DNA from: Burkholderia puraquae
GTDB lineage: Bacteria > Pseudomonadota > Gammaproteobacteria > Burkholderiales > Burkholderiaceae
Length of the DNA: 64,000 bases
NCBI RefSeq assembly: GCF_002099195.1
Contig: NZ_NBYX01000027.1
Span: forward strand, 183-64,182
Direction: 5' to 3'
Below the pieces are notes generated by a model. That model ran no database searches, was not told where the DNA came from, and saw only the letters and a program-made list of their open reading frames with translations. Of this stretch, positions 51,611 to 59,639 are shown in pieces. A program made the translations under genes and the position numbers. Position 1 is the stretch's first letter. The number at the start of each line of letters is the position of its first letter.

Positions 51611-53779
51611 ATGTCGATCAACATTCGCAAGATGCGTTACCTGCCGCTCGTCGCCGCACTCGCGCTCGCCGGGTGCGGCGGCGACGACGGCGGCGTGGGC
51701 TCGGCTTCCGCGCTCAGCTCCGCCGGCGCGCCGCACTCGGGCTCGTCGCCCGCCGTCACCGCGCCGCCAAGCGCATCCAACGTCGACAAGAGCGTGTCGC
51801 CTGTCGAATTGCCGGACACCGTGGTGCCCGTGAACTACCGGCTGTGGTTCCGTCCGAACGACGCGCTGAACGCGTTCGACGGCCGCGCCGACGTCGAAAT
51901 CAAGGTGCTGAAGCCGGTCAACAACATCGTGATCGCCGGCCACCGGATCAAGTTCACGAACGGCCGCATCACGCTGCAGCCGGGCAACATCCAGCTGATC
52001 GCGACGCCGCAGGACAAGGGCGACTTCTATCAGCTGCGCCCCGTCAGCGGCACGATCTCGCCGGGCAACTATTCGCTGCACATGGAATGGTCGGGCATCA
52101 TCAACTTCAAGTCGTATGACGATCCGGTCAACCACACCGGCGGCAGCTGCGGCGACGATCCGTATCCGGGCTGCTCGGCCGCGGAGGGCGTCTTCCGCGT
52201 CGACCTGAAGGGCACCGACGGCAAGACGAGCGGCGCGATCCTCACGCAGGGCGAAACCAACCTGTCGCGCCAGTGGTTCCCCGGCTGGGACGAGCCGGCG
52301 TTCCGCCCGACCTATGAAGTGACGGCCGAAGTGCCGCAGAGCTGGCGTGTCGTGTCGAACGCGGCCGAGAAGCCGTCGACCAACGTCGGCGGCGGCTACA
52401 AGCTCGTGCAGTTCGAGAAGACCCCACCGATGCCGTCGTACCTGCTGTTCTTCGGCGGCGGCATGTTCGACACCTACGAGGACGATTTCTCGAGCCCGCT
52501 GCCGGGCGGCAAGGGCGGCCTGCACCTGCGCGTGTTCACGCCGCCGGGCATGAGCGACTGGGCGAAGCCGGCGATGGACCGCACCAAGCAGGCGCTCGAC
52601 TTCTACTACCGCTACACGGGCATCGCGCTGCCGCTCACGAAGTTCGATACGGTGGCCGCGAACGACGCGTTCAAGGAGCAGAAGGACCTGAACTTCGGCG
52701 GGATGGAGAACTGGGGGTCGATCCTCGAGTTCGCCGACGACATCCTGCCGCAGCCGGGCCAGCCAATGTCGCACTACGGCAACGAGGTGCTGACGCACGA
52801 AGTCGCGCACCAGTGGTTCGGCGATCTCGTCACGACCGACTGGTGGGACAACGTGTGGCTCAACGAATCGTTCGCGACGTTCTTCGAGACGAAGACGACG
52901 ATCCAGTTCTTCCCCAACGAGTTCAGCTGGCTCGACCAGGTGAAGAACAAGTACCGCGTGATCAATCGTGACATCGGCCCGAACGCGTTCCCGGTCGCGC
53001 CGAACTTCAACGACTGGGCGTCGAACGACTTCGTGCTGAGCGCCAGCGCGTTCACGTACGACAAGGGCGGTCACGTGCTGAAGACGCTCGAGAACTATCT
53101 CGGCGAGCAGACGCTGCGCAAGGGTCTGCAGCAGTACCTGGTCGACTACTCGTTCGGCAACGGTACGCCGAAGCGCCTGTGGGATGCGCTGTCGAAGGAA
53201 AGCGGCCAGGCGGTCGGCCCGATCGGCGACAGCTACGTGCGTCAGACCGGCGTGCCGCTGATCTCGCTCGACACGCAGTGCGACCTGACGAAGAACCAGA
53301 CCGTCATCACGCTGAAGCAGCAGCCGTTCCCGAACAAGAACGCGTATCCGGGCCTGCAATGGACGGTGCCGATCACGCTCGCGTACGGCCAGGGTCTCGC
53401 GAAACGCACGACGCTCGCGCTGAAGGATACGCAGACGCAGACGCGGATCGACGGCTGCACGGGCGTGGTCGCCGACCCGAGCGGGCTCGACTACTACGTC
53501 GTGAACTACAGCGACGCGGCCTGGAGCGGGCTGCTCACGCAGGTCAACGGCTCGACCGATCCGGTGCTGCTCGCGAACCTGAAGAGCGAGGCCGCGCTGC
53601 TCGTCGCGAACAACCTCGCGCCCGCGTCGCGCTCGACGTCGATCGGCTCGGTCGCTTCGCCGGCTGCAATGAAGCTGCGCCAGACGCCGACCTTCGGCGG
53701 CATCGAGCCGGTGACGAAGGAACGCCCGGCACGCCAATACCAGGGTCTCTTCAAGCCGCGCAAGGTAGTGACGCAGTAA
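51611..53779 (+). CDS. M1-family metallopeptidase lipoprotein
   Basis: A 722-residue aminopeptidase-N-like protein. A signal peptide with lipobox ALAGCGG (Cys near 22) and a Ser/Ala-rich linker precede the M1 fold. Exopeptidase motif FGGMENWGS lies near 362-370. The zinc motif is HEVAH at 396-400, with Glu419 in WLNESF exactly 18 residues later. It likely trims peptides at the cell envelope. It is shorter than E. coli PepN (870) and lacks the usual long C-terminal helical domain in full. A GAGGTT site precedes the ATG. Confidence 0.92.
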   Translation: MSINIRKMRYLPLVAALALAGCGGDDGGVGSASALSSAGAPHSGSSPAVTAPPSASNVDKSVSPVELPDTVVPVNYRLWFRPNDALNAFDGRADVEIKVLKPVNNIVIAGHRIKFTNGRITLQPGNIQLIATPQDKGDFYQLRPVSGTISPGNYSLHMEWSGIINFKSYDDPVNHTGGSCGDDPYPGCSAAEGVFRVDLKGTDGKTSGAILTQGETNLSRQWFPGWDEPAFRPTYEVTAEVPQSWRVVSNAAEKPSTNVGGGYKLVQFEKTPPMPSYLLFFGGGMFDTYEDDFSSPLPGGKGGLHLRVFTPPGMSDWAKPAMDRTKQALDFYYRYTGIALPLTKFDTVAANDAFKEQKDLNFGGMENWGSILEFADDILPQPGQPMSHYGNEVLTHEVAHQWFGDLVTTDWWDNVWLNESFATFFETKTTIQFFPNEFSWLDQVKNKYRVINRDIGPNAFPVAPNFNDWASNDFVLSASAFTYDKGGHVLKTLENYLGEQTLRKGLQQYLVDYSFGNGTPKRLWDALSKESGQAVGPIGDSYVRQTGVPLISLDTQCDLTKNQTVITLKQQPFPNKNAYPGLQWTVPITLAYGQGLAKRTTLALKDTQTQTRIDGCTGVVADPSGLDYYVVNYSDAAWSGLLTQVNGSTDPVLLANLKSEAALLVANNLAPASRSTSIGSVASPAAMKLRQTPTFGGIEPVTKERPARQYQGLFKPRKVVTQ

Positions 53780-53850
53780 CGGTGCGCATCCGGCCGGCGC
53801 CGCGCAGCCTGCGGCTGCCGGCCGGCGTACCGGCTTCTCCGACCTTTGAC

Positions 53851-53876
53851 GGGCCTCGCGAGCGAGGCCCTTTTTT
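53851..53876. terminator. Terminator of the M1 peptidase gene
   Basis: GGGCCTCGC pairs with GCGAGGCCC over a two-base loop, followed by six T on the plus strand. Confidence 0.88.
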
Positions 53877-53923
53877 ATGCCCGGCGTCGGCACGGCCCCG
53901 CGACGCGACGCCCGCCGGCACCG

Positions 53924-54844
53924 TCATGACCACGCGGCATCCCACGCCGGCTGCGCGAACCAGGTCGCGAGGAACGCGACGAGCCGCGACGCGCGTGCGG
54001 TGCCGCGCGCCTGCTGGCGCAACACGTGGATCGTCGCCTGCTCGGGCGCCGCGGCGAACTGCGGCAGCACCGCGCGCAACCGTCCGTCGCGCAGCGCGTC
54101 CCCCGCGAGCCAGGTCGGCAGGTGCGCGAGACCCAGTCCGTCGATCGCGGCTTCGAGCAACGCTTCCGAATGATTGCTGCGAAACCGCGGCTGCGCCGGC
54201 ACGTGGCGGCGCTCGCCGAAGCGCCACGCGCCCGGCGGCGGCGCACCGTGCCACGCAAGGCAGTCGTGGCCGGCGAGCGCGTCGGGCGATTCCGGCTCGC
54301 CGCGCCGCGCGAGATACGCCGCGCTCGCGCACAGCACGCGCCGCTGCTGCGCGAGCACGGTCGCGACGAAGCGTGTGTCCTCGAGCGGGCCGATGCGCAC
54401 CGCGAGATCGACGTCGGAGCCGAGCCGCGCGCCCTGCAAGTCGACCATGCTGTCGGTCAGCACCAGGTCGACCTGCAGCGCCGGATGACGCTGCATGAAC
54501 ACGGCCAGCGCGGCCATCAGGTGACGCCGGCCGAACGGCGCCGGACAGTCGACGCGCAGCAGCCCGCTCGGCTCGTCGTGCTGGCTGTGCAGGTCTTCCT
54601 GCAGGCCGCGCAGCTCGGCCAGCATCCGCGTCGCGCGCCCGTACAGCAGCTGCCCGGCCTCGGTCGGCCGCAACGCATGCGTGGTGCGATGCAGGAGACG
54701 GATGCCGAGCTGCGTCTCGAGCCGGTCGATGCGCCGCGTGACCGACGACGCGGCGATACCCAGCCGGCGTGCGGCTGCCGAGAAGCTCTGCTGGTCGACC
54801 ACGTCGACGAACAGCGCCAGATGCGGGGAAAGGAAATCGTCCAT
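53924..54844 (-). CDS. LysR-family transcriptional regulator
   Basis: A 306-residue LysR protein. The N-terminal helix-turn-helix is LALFVDVVDQQSFSAAARRL...ASSVTRRIDRLE, followed by a two-lobed effector domain. The opening and SSVTRRI segment fit the large group that controls divergent oxidoreductases. It is divergent from the quinone-oxidoreductase-like gene at 55006, with 161 bases between. The inducer is unknown. Confidence 0.88.
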   Translation of the reverse strand: MDDFLSPHLALFVDVVDQQSFSAAARRLGIAASSVTRRIDRLETQLGIRLLHRTTHALRPTEAGQLLYGRATRMLAELRGLQEDLHSQHDEPSGLLRVDCPAPFGRRHLMAALAVFMQRHPALQVDLVLTDSMVDLQGARLGSDVDLAVRIGPLEDTRFVATVLAQQRRVLCASAAYLARRGEPESPDALAGHDCLAWHGAPPPGAWRFGERRHVPAQPRFRSNHSEALLEAAIDGLGLAHLPTWLAGDALRDGRLRAVLPQFAAAPEQATIHVLRQQARGTARASRLVAFLATWFAQPAWDAAWS

Positions 54845-55005
54845 TCAGGGCCTTCGGATTTGGCTATGCGTTTATCGCAAAGCAATCATCCGCCTTTGCA
54901 CGTTTCCGCGTCAAACCGGGCCGACTAGACTCCATTCATCCTTTTCACCCGCTGCACGCGCCGGCCCGCCCAGCCGCGGGGCAGCCATCCGTCACGGAGA
55001 TCATC

Positions 55006-55983
55006 ATGCGCAGCATCCGCTTCGACGCCCCCGCCGCCGACATCGAGTCGCTCGACGCGCGGGTCAGGGAAATCGACACGCCCGAACCGGCCGACGGCCA
55101 GATGCTGATCGAGGTGCGCGCGGCCGGCGTGAACCCGAGCGACGTGAAGGCCGCGCTCGGCCGCATGCCGCACGCGGTGTGGCCGCGCACGCCCGGGCGC
55201 GACTGGGCCGGCATCGTGCGCAGCGGCCCGGACGGCTGGATCGGCGCGCCGGTGTGGGGCTCGGGCGGCGATCTCGGCGTGCATCGCGATGGCTCGCACG
55301 CGGAGTGGCTCGTGCTCGACGCGGCCTCGGTGCGCCGCAAGCCCGCCGTGCTGACGCTCGACGAAGCGGCCGGCGTCGGCGTGCCGTTCGTCACCGCGTA
55401 CGAAGGCTTGCGCCGCGCCGGCATGCCGACGGCCGACGACGTCGTGCTCGTGTTCGGCGCGAACGGCAAGGTCGGCCAGGCCGCGATCCAGCTTGCGAGC
55501 GCACACGGCGCGACCGTGATCGGCGTCGAGCGCAGCGCCGGCGGCTATCGCGGCCACGCATCGGGCAACGTGCACATGATCGACGCGTCGAAAGAACCGG
55601 TGGCCGACGCGGTGCGTGCTGCGACCGGTGGCCACGGCGCGGACATCGTCTACAACACGGTCGGCAGCCCGTACTTCGAAGCGGCGAACGCGTCGATGGC
55701 GATCGGGGCGCGGCAGGTCTTCATCTCGACGATCGACCGCAGCGTGCCGTTCGACATCTTCGCGTTCTATCGCGGCCAGCACACGTTCGTGGGCGTCGAT
55801 TCGCTGCAGCTCGGCGCCGCCGCGGTCGCGCAGATCCTCGACACGCTCGCATCCGGCTTCGGCAACGGCACGCTGCGCCCGTTCCCGATCGGCGACGACT
55901 ACGTGTACCCGCTCGAGCGCGCGCACGACGCCTATCGCGCGGTGCTGGCCGGTGCGCGCGAGCGCGTCATCCTCAAGCCCTGA
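55006..55983 (+). CDS. MDR-superfamily quinone oxidoreductase-like dehydrogenase
   Basis: A 325-residue zinc-independent medium-chain reductase. The GroES-like N-terminal half (VRAAGVNPSDVKAALG) is followed by a Rossmann half with VFGANGKVGQAAIQLASAHGA in place of the usual GxGxxG start. None of the catalytic-zinc cysteines occurs at the usual places, so quinone or enone reduction with NADPH is more likely than alcohol oxidation. It is probably controlled by the divergent LysR gene. CGGAG precedes the ATG. Confidence 0.85.
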   Translation: MRSIRFDAPAADIESLDARVREIDTPEPADGQMLIEVRAAGVNPSDVKAALGRMPHAVWPRTPGRDWAGIVRSGPDGWIGAPVWGSGGDLGVHRDGSHAEWLVLDAASVRRKPAVLTLDEAAGVGVPFVTAYEGLRRAGMPTADDVVLVFGANGKVGQAAIQLASAHGATVIGVERSAGGYRGHASGNVHMIDASKEPVADAVRAATGGHGADIVYNTVGSPYFEAANASMAIGARQVFISTIDRSVPFDIFAFYRGQHTFVGVDSLQLGAAAVAQILDTLASGFGNGTLRPFPIGDDYVYPLERAHDAYRAVLAGARERVILKP

Positions 55984-56006
55984 CGCCGGACCACACGGAG
56001 ACCGCC

Positions 56007-56159
56007 ATGCTGGATTACGTGACTTCGCTCGCGGTGGGCCTCGGCGTCGGCGTGCTGTACGCGCTGCTGCACGTGCGCTCGCCGGCCCCGCCGCTCGTCG
56101 CGCTCGTGGGCCTGCTCGGAATGGTGATCGGCGAACGCGCGATCGCGCTGCTGCGCTGA
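56007..56159 (+). CDS. XapX-domain small membrane protein
   Basis: A 50-residue protein with two hydrophobic spans around RSPAPPLVALVGLLGMVIGE, matching the XapX domain (also YjeT-like). Function unknown. It lies 23 bases after the oxidoreductase gene and has its own CGGAG site, so the two are likely cotranscribed under LysR control. Such short genes are often left unannotated. Confidence 0.85.
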   Translation: MLDYVTSLAVGLGVGVLYALLHVRSPAPPLVALVGLLGMVIGERAIALLR

Positions 56160-56182
56160 CGAGTCGATGCGGCGCGGGTGTG

Positions 56183-57208
56183 CTAGCGGTCGTCGCGCCG
56201 GCGGAACGCCCACCACGCGGCGAGCCCCGTGAAGCCCGCGACGAGCAGCACCATCAGCCAGAAGCCGTGCTTGTTCTCCGAGAACGGCACGCCGCCGACG
56301 TTCATTCCGAAGAAGCCGGCGACGATGTTGATCGGCAGCGCGATCACGGTCACGAGCGTCAGCGTGAACAGCGTCCGGTTGTTCTGCTCGTCGAGACGCG
56401 AACCGATCTCTTCCTGCAACAGCTTGATCCGCTCGTTGAGCCCCGCCAGATCGGCGAGCACCAGCGAAAACTCTTCGGTCGACTCGCGCAGCTCCTGCAC
56501 GTCCTCCATGTGCAGCCACGCGGGCGGCTTCGCGAGCAGCCGGAAGATCGACCCGGGCTCGGGCGCGAGCATGCGCTGCAGGCGCGTCAGCGTGCGGCGC
56601 ATCGCGCCGAGCTCGATGCGGCTCGACGTGAGCCGCTGCGACAGGAAGCGGTCCTCGATGCGGTCGACGTCGATGCTCGTGCGCCGCATGATCTGGATCA
56701 GCAGGTCGGCCTGGTCGCGCAGCAGGTGCACGAGCAGTTCAGCAGGCGACCTGAACTGCTCGCCGTCGCGCACGCATGCGCGCAGCGTGTCGACCGAGCG
56801 CAGCGGCTTGAGCCGCGCGGTGACCATGATGCGCCGTTCGACGTGGACGAACAGCGTCGCGATCTCCGATGGTGTGAGTTCGAGGTTGAACATCACGTCG
56901 TTGACGATCGCGCGCAACGCGCCGTCTTCCTGCTCGATGCGTGTCGAGCGCGACCCTTCGTGGAGGAATTCGAAAAAGCTGTCGGGCAGCCCGAGGTGCG
57001 TGCGCATCCAGCGCTCGCTCGCGCCGTGCGCGAGATTGAAATGCAGCCAGACGAAATCGTCCGACGCGGCATCGTGCTCGCGGCACGTACGCAGCCACGC
57101 GGCAGCCGCGTCCGCATCGAGCGTCGCGCCGGATCCGCCCGGAACGAAGCGGAATCCGCACACCATGCCGGACGTATCGGCGCCGTAAGTCTGTACGATC
57201 AGGTCCAT
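56183..57208 (-). CDS. CorA-family transporter, ZntB-like
   Basis: A 341-residue CorA-superfamily protein. A long cytoplasmic N-terminal funnel is followed by two C-terminal spans (TLFTLTLVTVIALPINIVAG and GFWLMVLLVAGFTGLAAWW). The pore motif is GMNVGGVPF; the VGG continuation is more like ZntB than the MPE of CorA. It may export or import zinc. ATG at 57208 gives the conserved MDLIVQTYG start. Confidence 0.87.
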   Translation of the reverse strand: MDLIVQTYGADTSGMVCGFRFVPGGSGATLDADAAAAWLRTCREHDAASDDFVWLHFNLAHGASERWMRTHLGLPDSFFEFLHEGSRSTRIEQEDGALRAIVNDVMFNLELTPSEIATLFVHVERRIMVTARLKPLRSVDTLRACVRDGEQFRSPAELLVHLLRDQADLLIQIMRRTSIDVDRIEDRFLSQRLTSSRIELGAMRRTLTRLQRMLAPEPGSIFRLLAKPPAWLHMEDVQELRESTEEFSLVLADLAGLNERIKLLQEEIGSRLDEQNNRTLFTLTLVTVIALPINIVAGFFGMNVGGVPFSENKHGFWLMVLLVAGFTGLAAWWAFRRRDDR

Positions 57209-57356
57209 CGTGTCGAAGGTCGTGCGGCGCGCCGCGCATAGCGGGTCGCGAGCCCGCGCCGGGAAAGGAAAGGAAACGTATGCCCGACGGGCATGACGCG
57301 CCGGTGACAGCGTCACGCCGCATCATACCGGCCGATTCGGTGCGCCCAAAAGCAAC

Positions 57357-57377
57357 GCGCCGCCCAACGGGCGGCGC
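57357..57377 (-). terminator. Hairpin after the four-cysteine protein gene
   Basis: GCGCCGCCC and GGGCGGCGC arms around AAC, 32 bases after the minus-strand stop codon at 57409. The T-tract that follows on the minus strand is broken (GTTGCTTTTGGG), so termination may be partial. Confidence 0.55.
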
Positions 57378-57408
57378 AGGTACGGCGGGTCGACACGCGC
57401 AGGACGCG

Positions 57409-58371
57409 TTACTGCCGCGTCTCCGACTGCGCGGCGCTCGGGCACGCGGGATCCTTGCCCCAGTGGCCTTCGCAGACACGCCAGCGGCACAGTTGATCCT
57501 CGAAGAATCCGCGCTCCGAACACTCCTTCACGCGCGACGCCAGCGAACCGGTCGTCGCAGCCGTCTTGGTCGGCACGGCCTGCGCCTTCTGCGCGGCGAG
57601 TTTCTTGTCGGCCGGCTTCGTGCGCGCGACGAGCGCCGCGAGCAGATCCGCATCCGGATCGTCCTTCCCGCCCGCCTTCGCGGTACGGGTCGACGTCGCG
57701 TCGCGATGCTTCTTCGCCTGCGCGAGTTCGGCCTGCTGTTCCTTGTGATGCTTGCGGGCCTCGGCCTTCGCATCGGCCTTCGCATCGGTCTTGCCATGCG
57801 CCGCGACCTTCGCGCCCTTCGACGCGTCGGCCTTTGCGGTTTTGGCCGTCGCAGCGGCAGCAGCAGCGGCCACACCAGTGGTGGCTGCGCCCGATGCGTC
57901 GTCGGCGCCGCTGGCGAGCGCGCGCGACAGGCGGCTGTTGTCCGTGGCGGACGCAGACGATGCGGAAGCAACGGTTCGGGACGCCGCGTCGTCGTTGACG
58001 ATCGTGGCCGGTTGCACGGCGGACGCAGCGGACGCGGTATTCTGCGCGACCTGCACGGCGGCAGCGTCGCTGGCCGCTGCGGCCTTCGCCGGTGCAGCCG
58101 CTGCAGGCGCGGCCTCGGCCGTGACGACGGCGGCCTGCTCGCCCGAATGCTGCATGCGCCACGCGCCCCAGCCACCGACGGCCACCACCAGGGCCACGAC
58201 GGCGGCGATCGGCGCCTTCAGCGAACGGCGCGGCGGTTCGGCCGGCGGCGTGACACGTCCTTCCAGATTCGCGAGAATGCGCGACTGCTGAGCTCCTCCG
58301 TCGCCTGCCGGTTTGGTATCGGACAGCAGGCTGGGCGGAGATTTCGAATTTGAATTTTCCGGCGCACTCAT
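57409..58371 (-). CDS. Unrecognised membrane-anchored Ala/Lys-rich protein with four-Cys tail
   Basis: A 320-residue protein I do not recognise. It has a cytoplasmic N-terminus (1-52), one span (about APIAAVVALVVAVGGWGAW, 53-71), and then 200 residues of Ala-rich and Lys/Ala repeats with no predicted fold (for example TAKTAKADASKGAKVAAHGK). A compact C-terminal module follows with cysteines spaced C-x10-C-x4-C-x9-C (CSERGFFEDQLC, RWRVC, KDPAC). The tail should be periplasmic and could form two disulfides. It is divergent from tagX, with 121 bases between, at the very edge of the T6SS cluster, so a link to secretion or to cell-wall work is possible but unproven. Confidence 0.7.
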   Translation of the reverse strand: MSAPENSNSKSPPSLLSDTKPAGDGGAQQSRILANLEGRVTPPAEPPRRSLKAPIAAVVALVVAVGGWGAWRMQHSGEQAAVVTAEAAPAAAAPAKAAAASDAAAVQVAQNTASAASAVQPATIVNDDAASRTVASASSASATDNSRLSRALASGADDASGAATTGVAAAAAAATAKTAKADASKGAKVAAHGKTDAKADAKAEARKHHKEQQAELAQAKKHRDATSTRTAKAGGKDDPDADLLAALVARTKPADKKLAAQKAQAVPTKTAATTGSLASRVKECSERGFFEDQLCRWRVCEGHWGKDPACPSAAQSETRQ

Positions 58372-58492
58372 TCAGCGTCTCATTGAATCCTGGTTTAATT
58401 CACCGCGATAATATAGCCCGGCCTCTCGAAGCAGCCTGATTCTAAGAGCAAGCATTGCAAAACACAATCAATTCCAATTTCCGGGGATTTCT

Positions 58493-59338
58493 TTGATTGC
58501 CGTCGCACTCGTCGCCTATTTCGCCCTTGCCGTCGCGGTTGCGGCACTGTTGCTTTTACCGGGTATCCGGGCGACCGTTTTCGAATCCGTCGCCCAGTTT
58601 CACGGCCGTCTTACGCGCCGTGCGAACGATCGCGCCGTGCGTACGCGAAGTCAGATTGTTAAATCGGCAAGCGTGACGCGCGGCGCTTTAAACGACGTGC
58701 AAAATTTACTGGTTCGCCGGCGCTTGATGATTATGGTATCGGCAGGTATTCTTGCGACGCCGCCATTGGTCGCCATCGCGTTACGCGGCCGGCAATTGTT
58801 CCAGTACGACGACACGGCCCGCGTGCCCGACGAGAAGATCGCCGCGCTGCTGCAGGGTGAGCAACTCGTGCCGCCGCCGCCGCTGCCGCCGGAAGTCTTC
58901 GCCACCAAGGAAGTCGAACAGGTACGCCCGGCGCTGAAGGATGCGAGCCGAGACTGGAACCTGCTGGATCCGGATTTCCGTACGCGTTTGCTGCTGGTCT
59001 ACAAGATCATGCACGAACAATATGGTTATGAAATGGCGTTGCTGGAAGGTTATCGGAGCCCGGAACGGCAGAACCGGCTGGCGCAGATGGGCAGCAACGT
59101 GACCAACGCGGCAGCCTTCCAGAGCTATCACCAATTCGGGCTGGCGGCCGACAACGCATTCCTGCGCGATGGCAAGCTGGTCATTTCCGAGAAAGATCCG
59201 TGGGCGATGCGCGGCTACCAGTTGTATGGCCAGGTCGCCGAACAGGTTGGCCTGACCTGGGGGGGCCGCTGGAAAATGATGGATCTCGGGCACGTGGAAT
59301 ACCATAAACCCGGTTTTAAACTGGGACGCGGCAGCTAG
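58493..59338 (+). CDS. tagX: T6SS-associated M15 peptidoglycan endopeptidase TagX
   Basis: A 281-residue protein with hydrophobic spans at about 3-23 and 78-97, then a periplasmic VanY/M15-type metallopeptidase domain. Zinc ligands are His213 and Asp220 in SYHQFGLAAD and His267 in DLGHVEYH, with Glu269 as general base. TagX proteins are thought to cut peptide cross-links so that the T6SS can span the wall. Start is TTG at 58493, supported by GGGGAT eight bases upstream; no in-frame ATG keeps the first span. It precedes tssM by 301 bases. Confidence 0.87.
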   Translation: MIAVALVAYFALAVAVAALLLLPGIRATVFESVAQFHGRLTRRANDRAVRTRSQIVKSASVTRGALNDVQNLLVRRRLMIMVSAGILATPPLVAIALRGRQLFQYDDTARVPDEKIAALLQGEQLVPPPPLPPEVFATKEVEQVRPALKDASRDWNLLDPDFRTRLLLVYKIMHEQYGYEMALLEGYRSPERQNRLAQMGSNVTNAAAFQSYHQFGLAADNAFLRDGKLVISEKDPWAMRGYQLYGQVAEQVGLTWGGRWKMMDLGHVEYHKPGFKLGRGS

Positions 59339-59361
59339 CCAGGGCTGCCGGACAGGAAATA

Positions 59362-59493
59362 ATGAGGGCGGCATGGGGCTTTTTAATATCCCGGCAGGAA
59401 ACGATATGGGCGGCGCAAAAAATCATGCATTCCGGTGCGCGATTTTTTTCGGCCGCCGCTTCCGTTTTAAATCTCACAGCGTCCTTTCGTTAA
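59362..59493 (+). CDS. Possible 43-aa open frame in the tagX-tssM gap
   Basis: An ATG with AGGAAATA just upstream opens a 43-codon frame (MRAAWGFLISRQETIWAAQK...). The 301-base gap is otherwise empty and AT-rich for this genome. There is no homology I recognise, and frames of this size arise by chance, so this is only a candidate. Confidence 0.2.
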   Translation: MRAAWGFLISRQETIWAAQKIMHSGARFFSAAASVLNLTASFR

Positions 59494-59639
59494 TGCGCGC
59501 GCCTTCTCCGATGCCGCGGGCGCATTGATGCCAGCCCCCTTCATCCCGTTTGACAGCATGGCGACACATCGCGGCGCCACCCTTGCCGCTCGGCGCGCCT
59601 GCGTCGCCTCACCGAATCGCACCGGAACCTGAACGTCCT

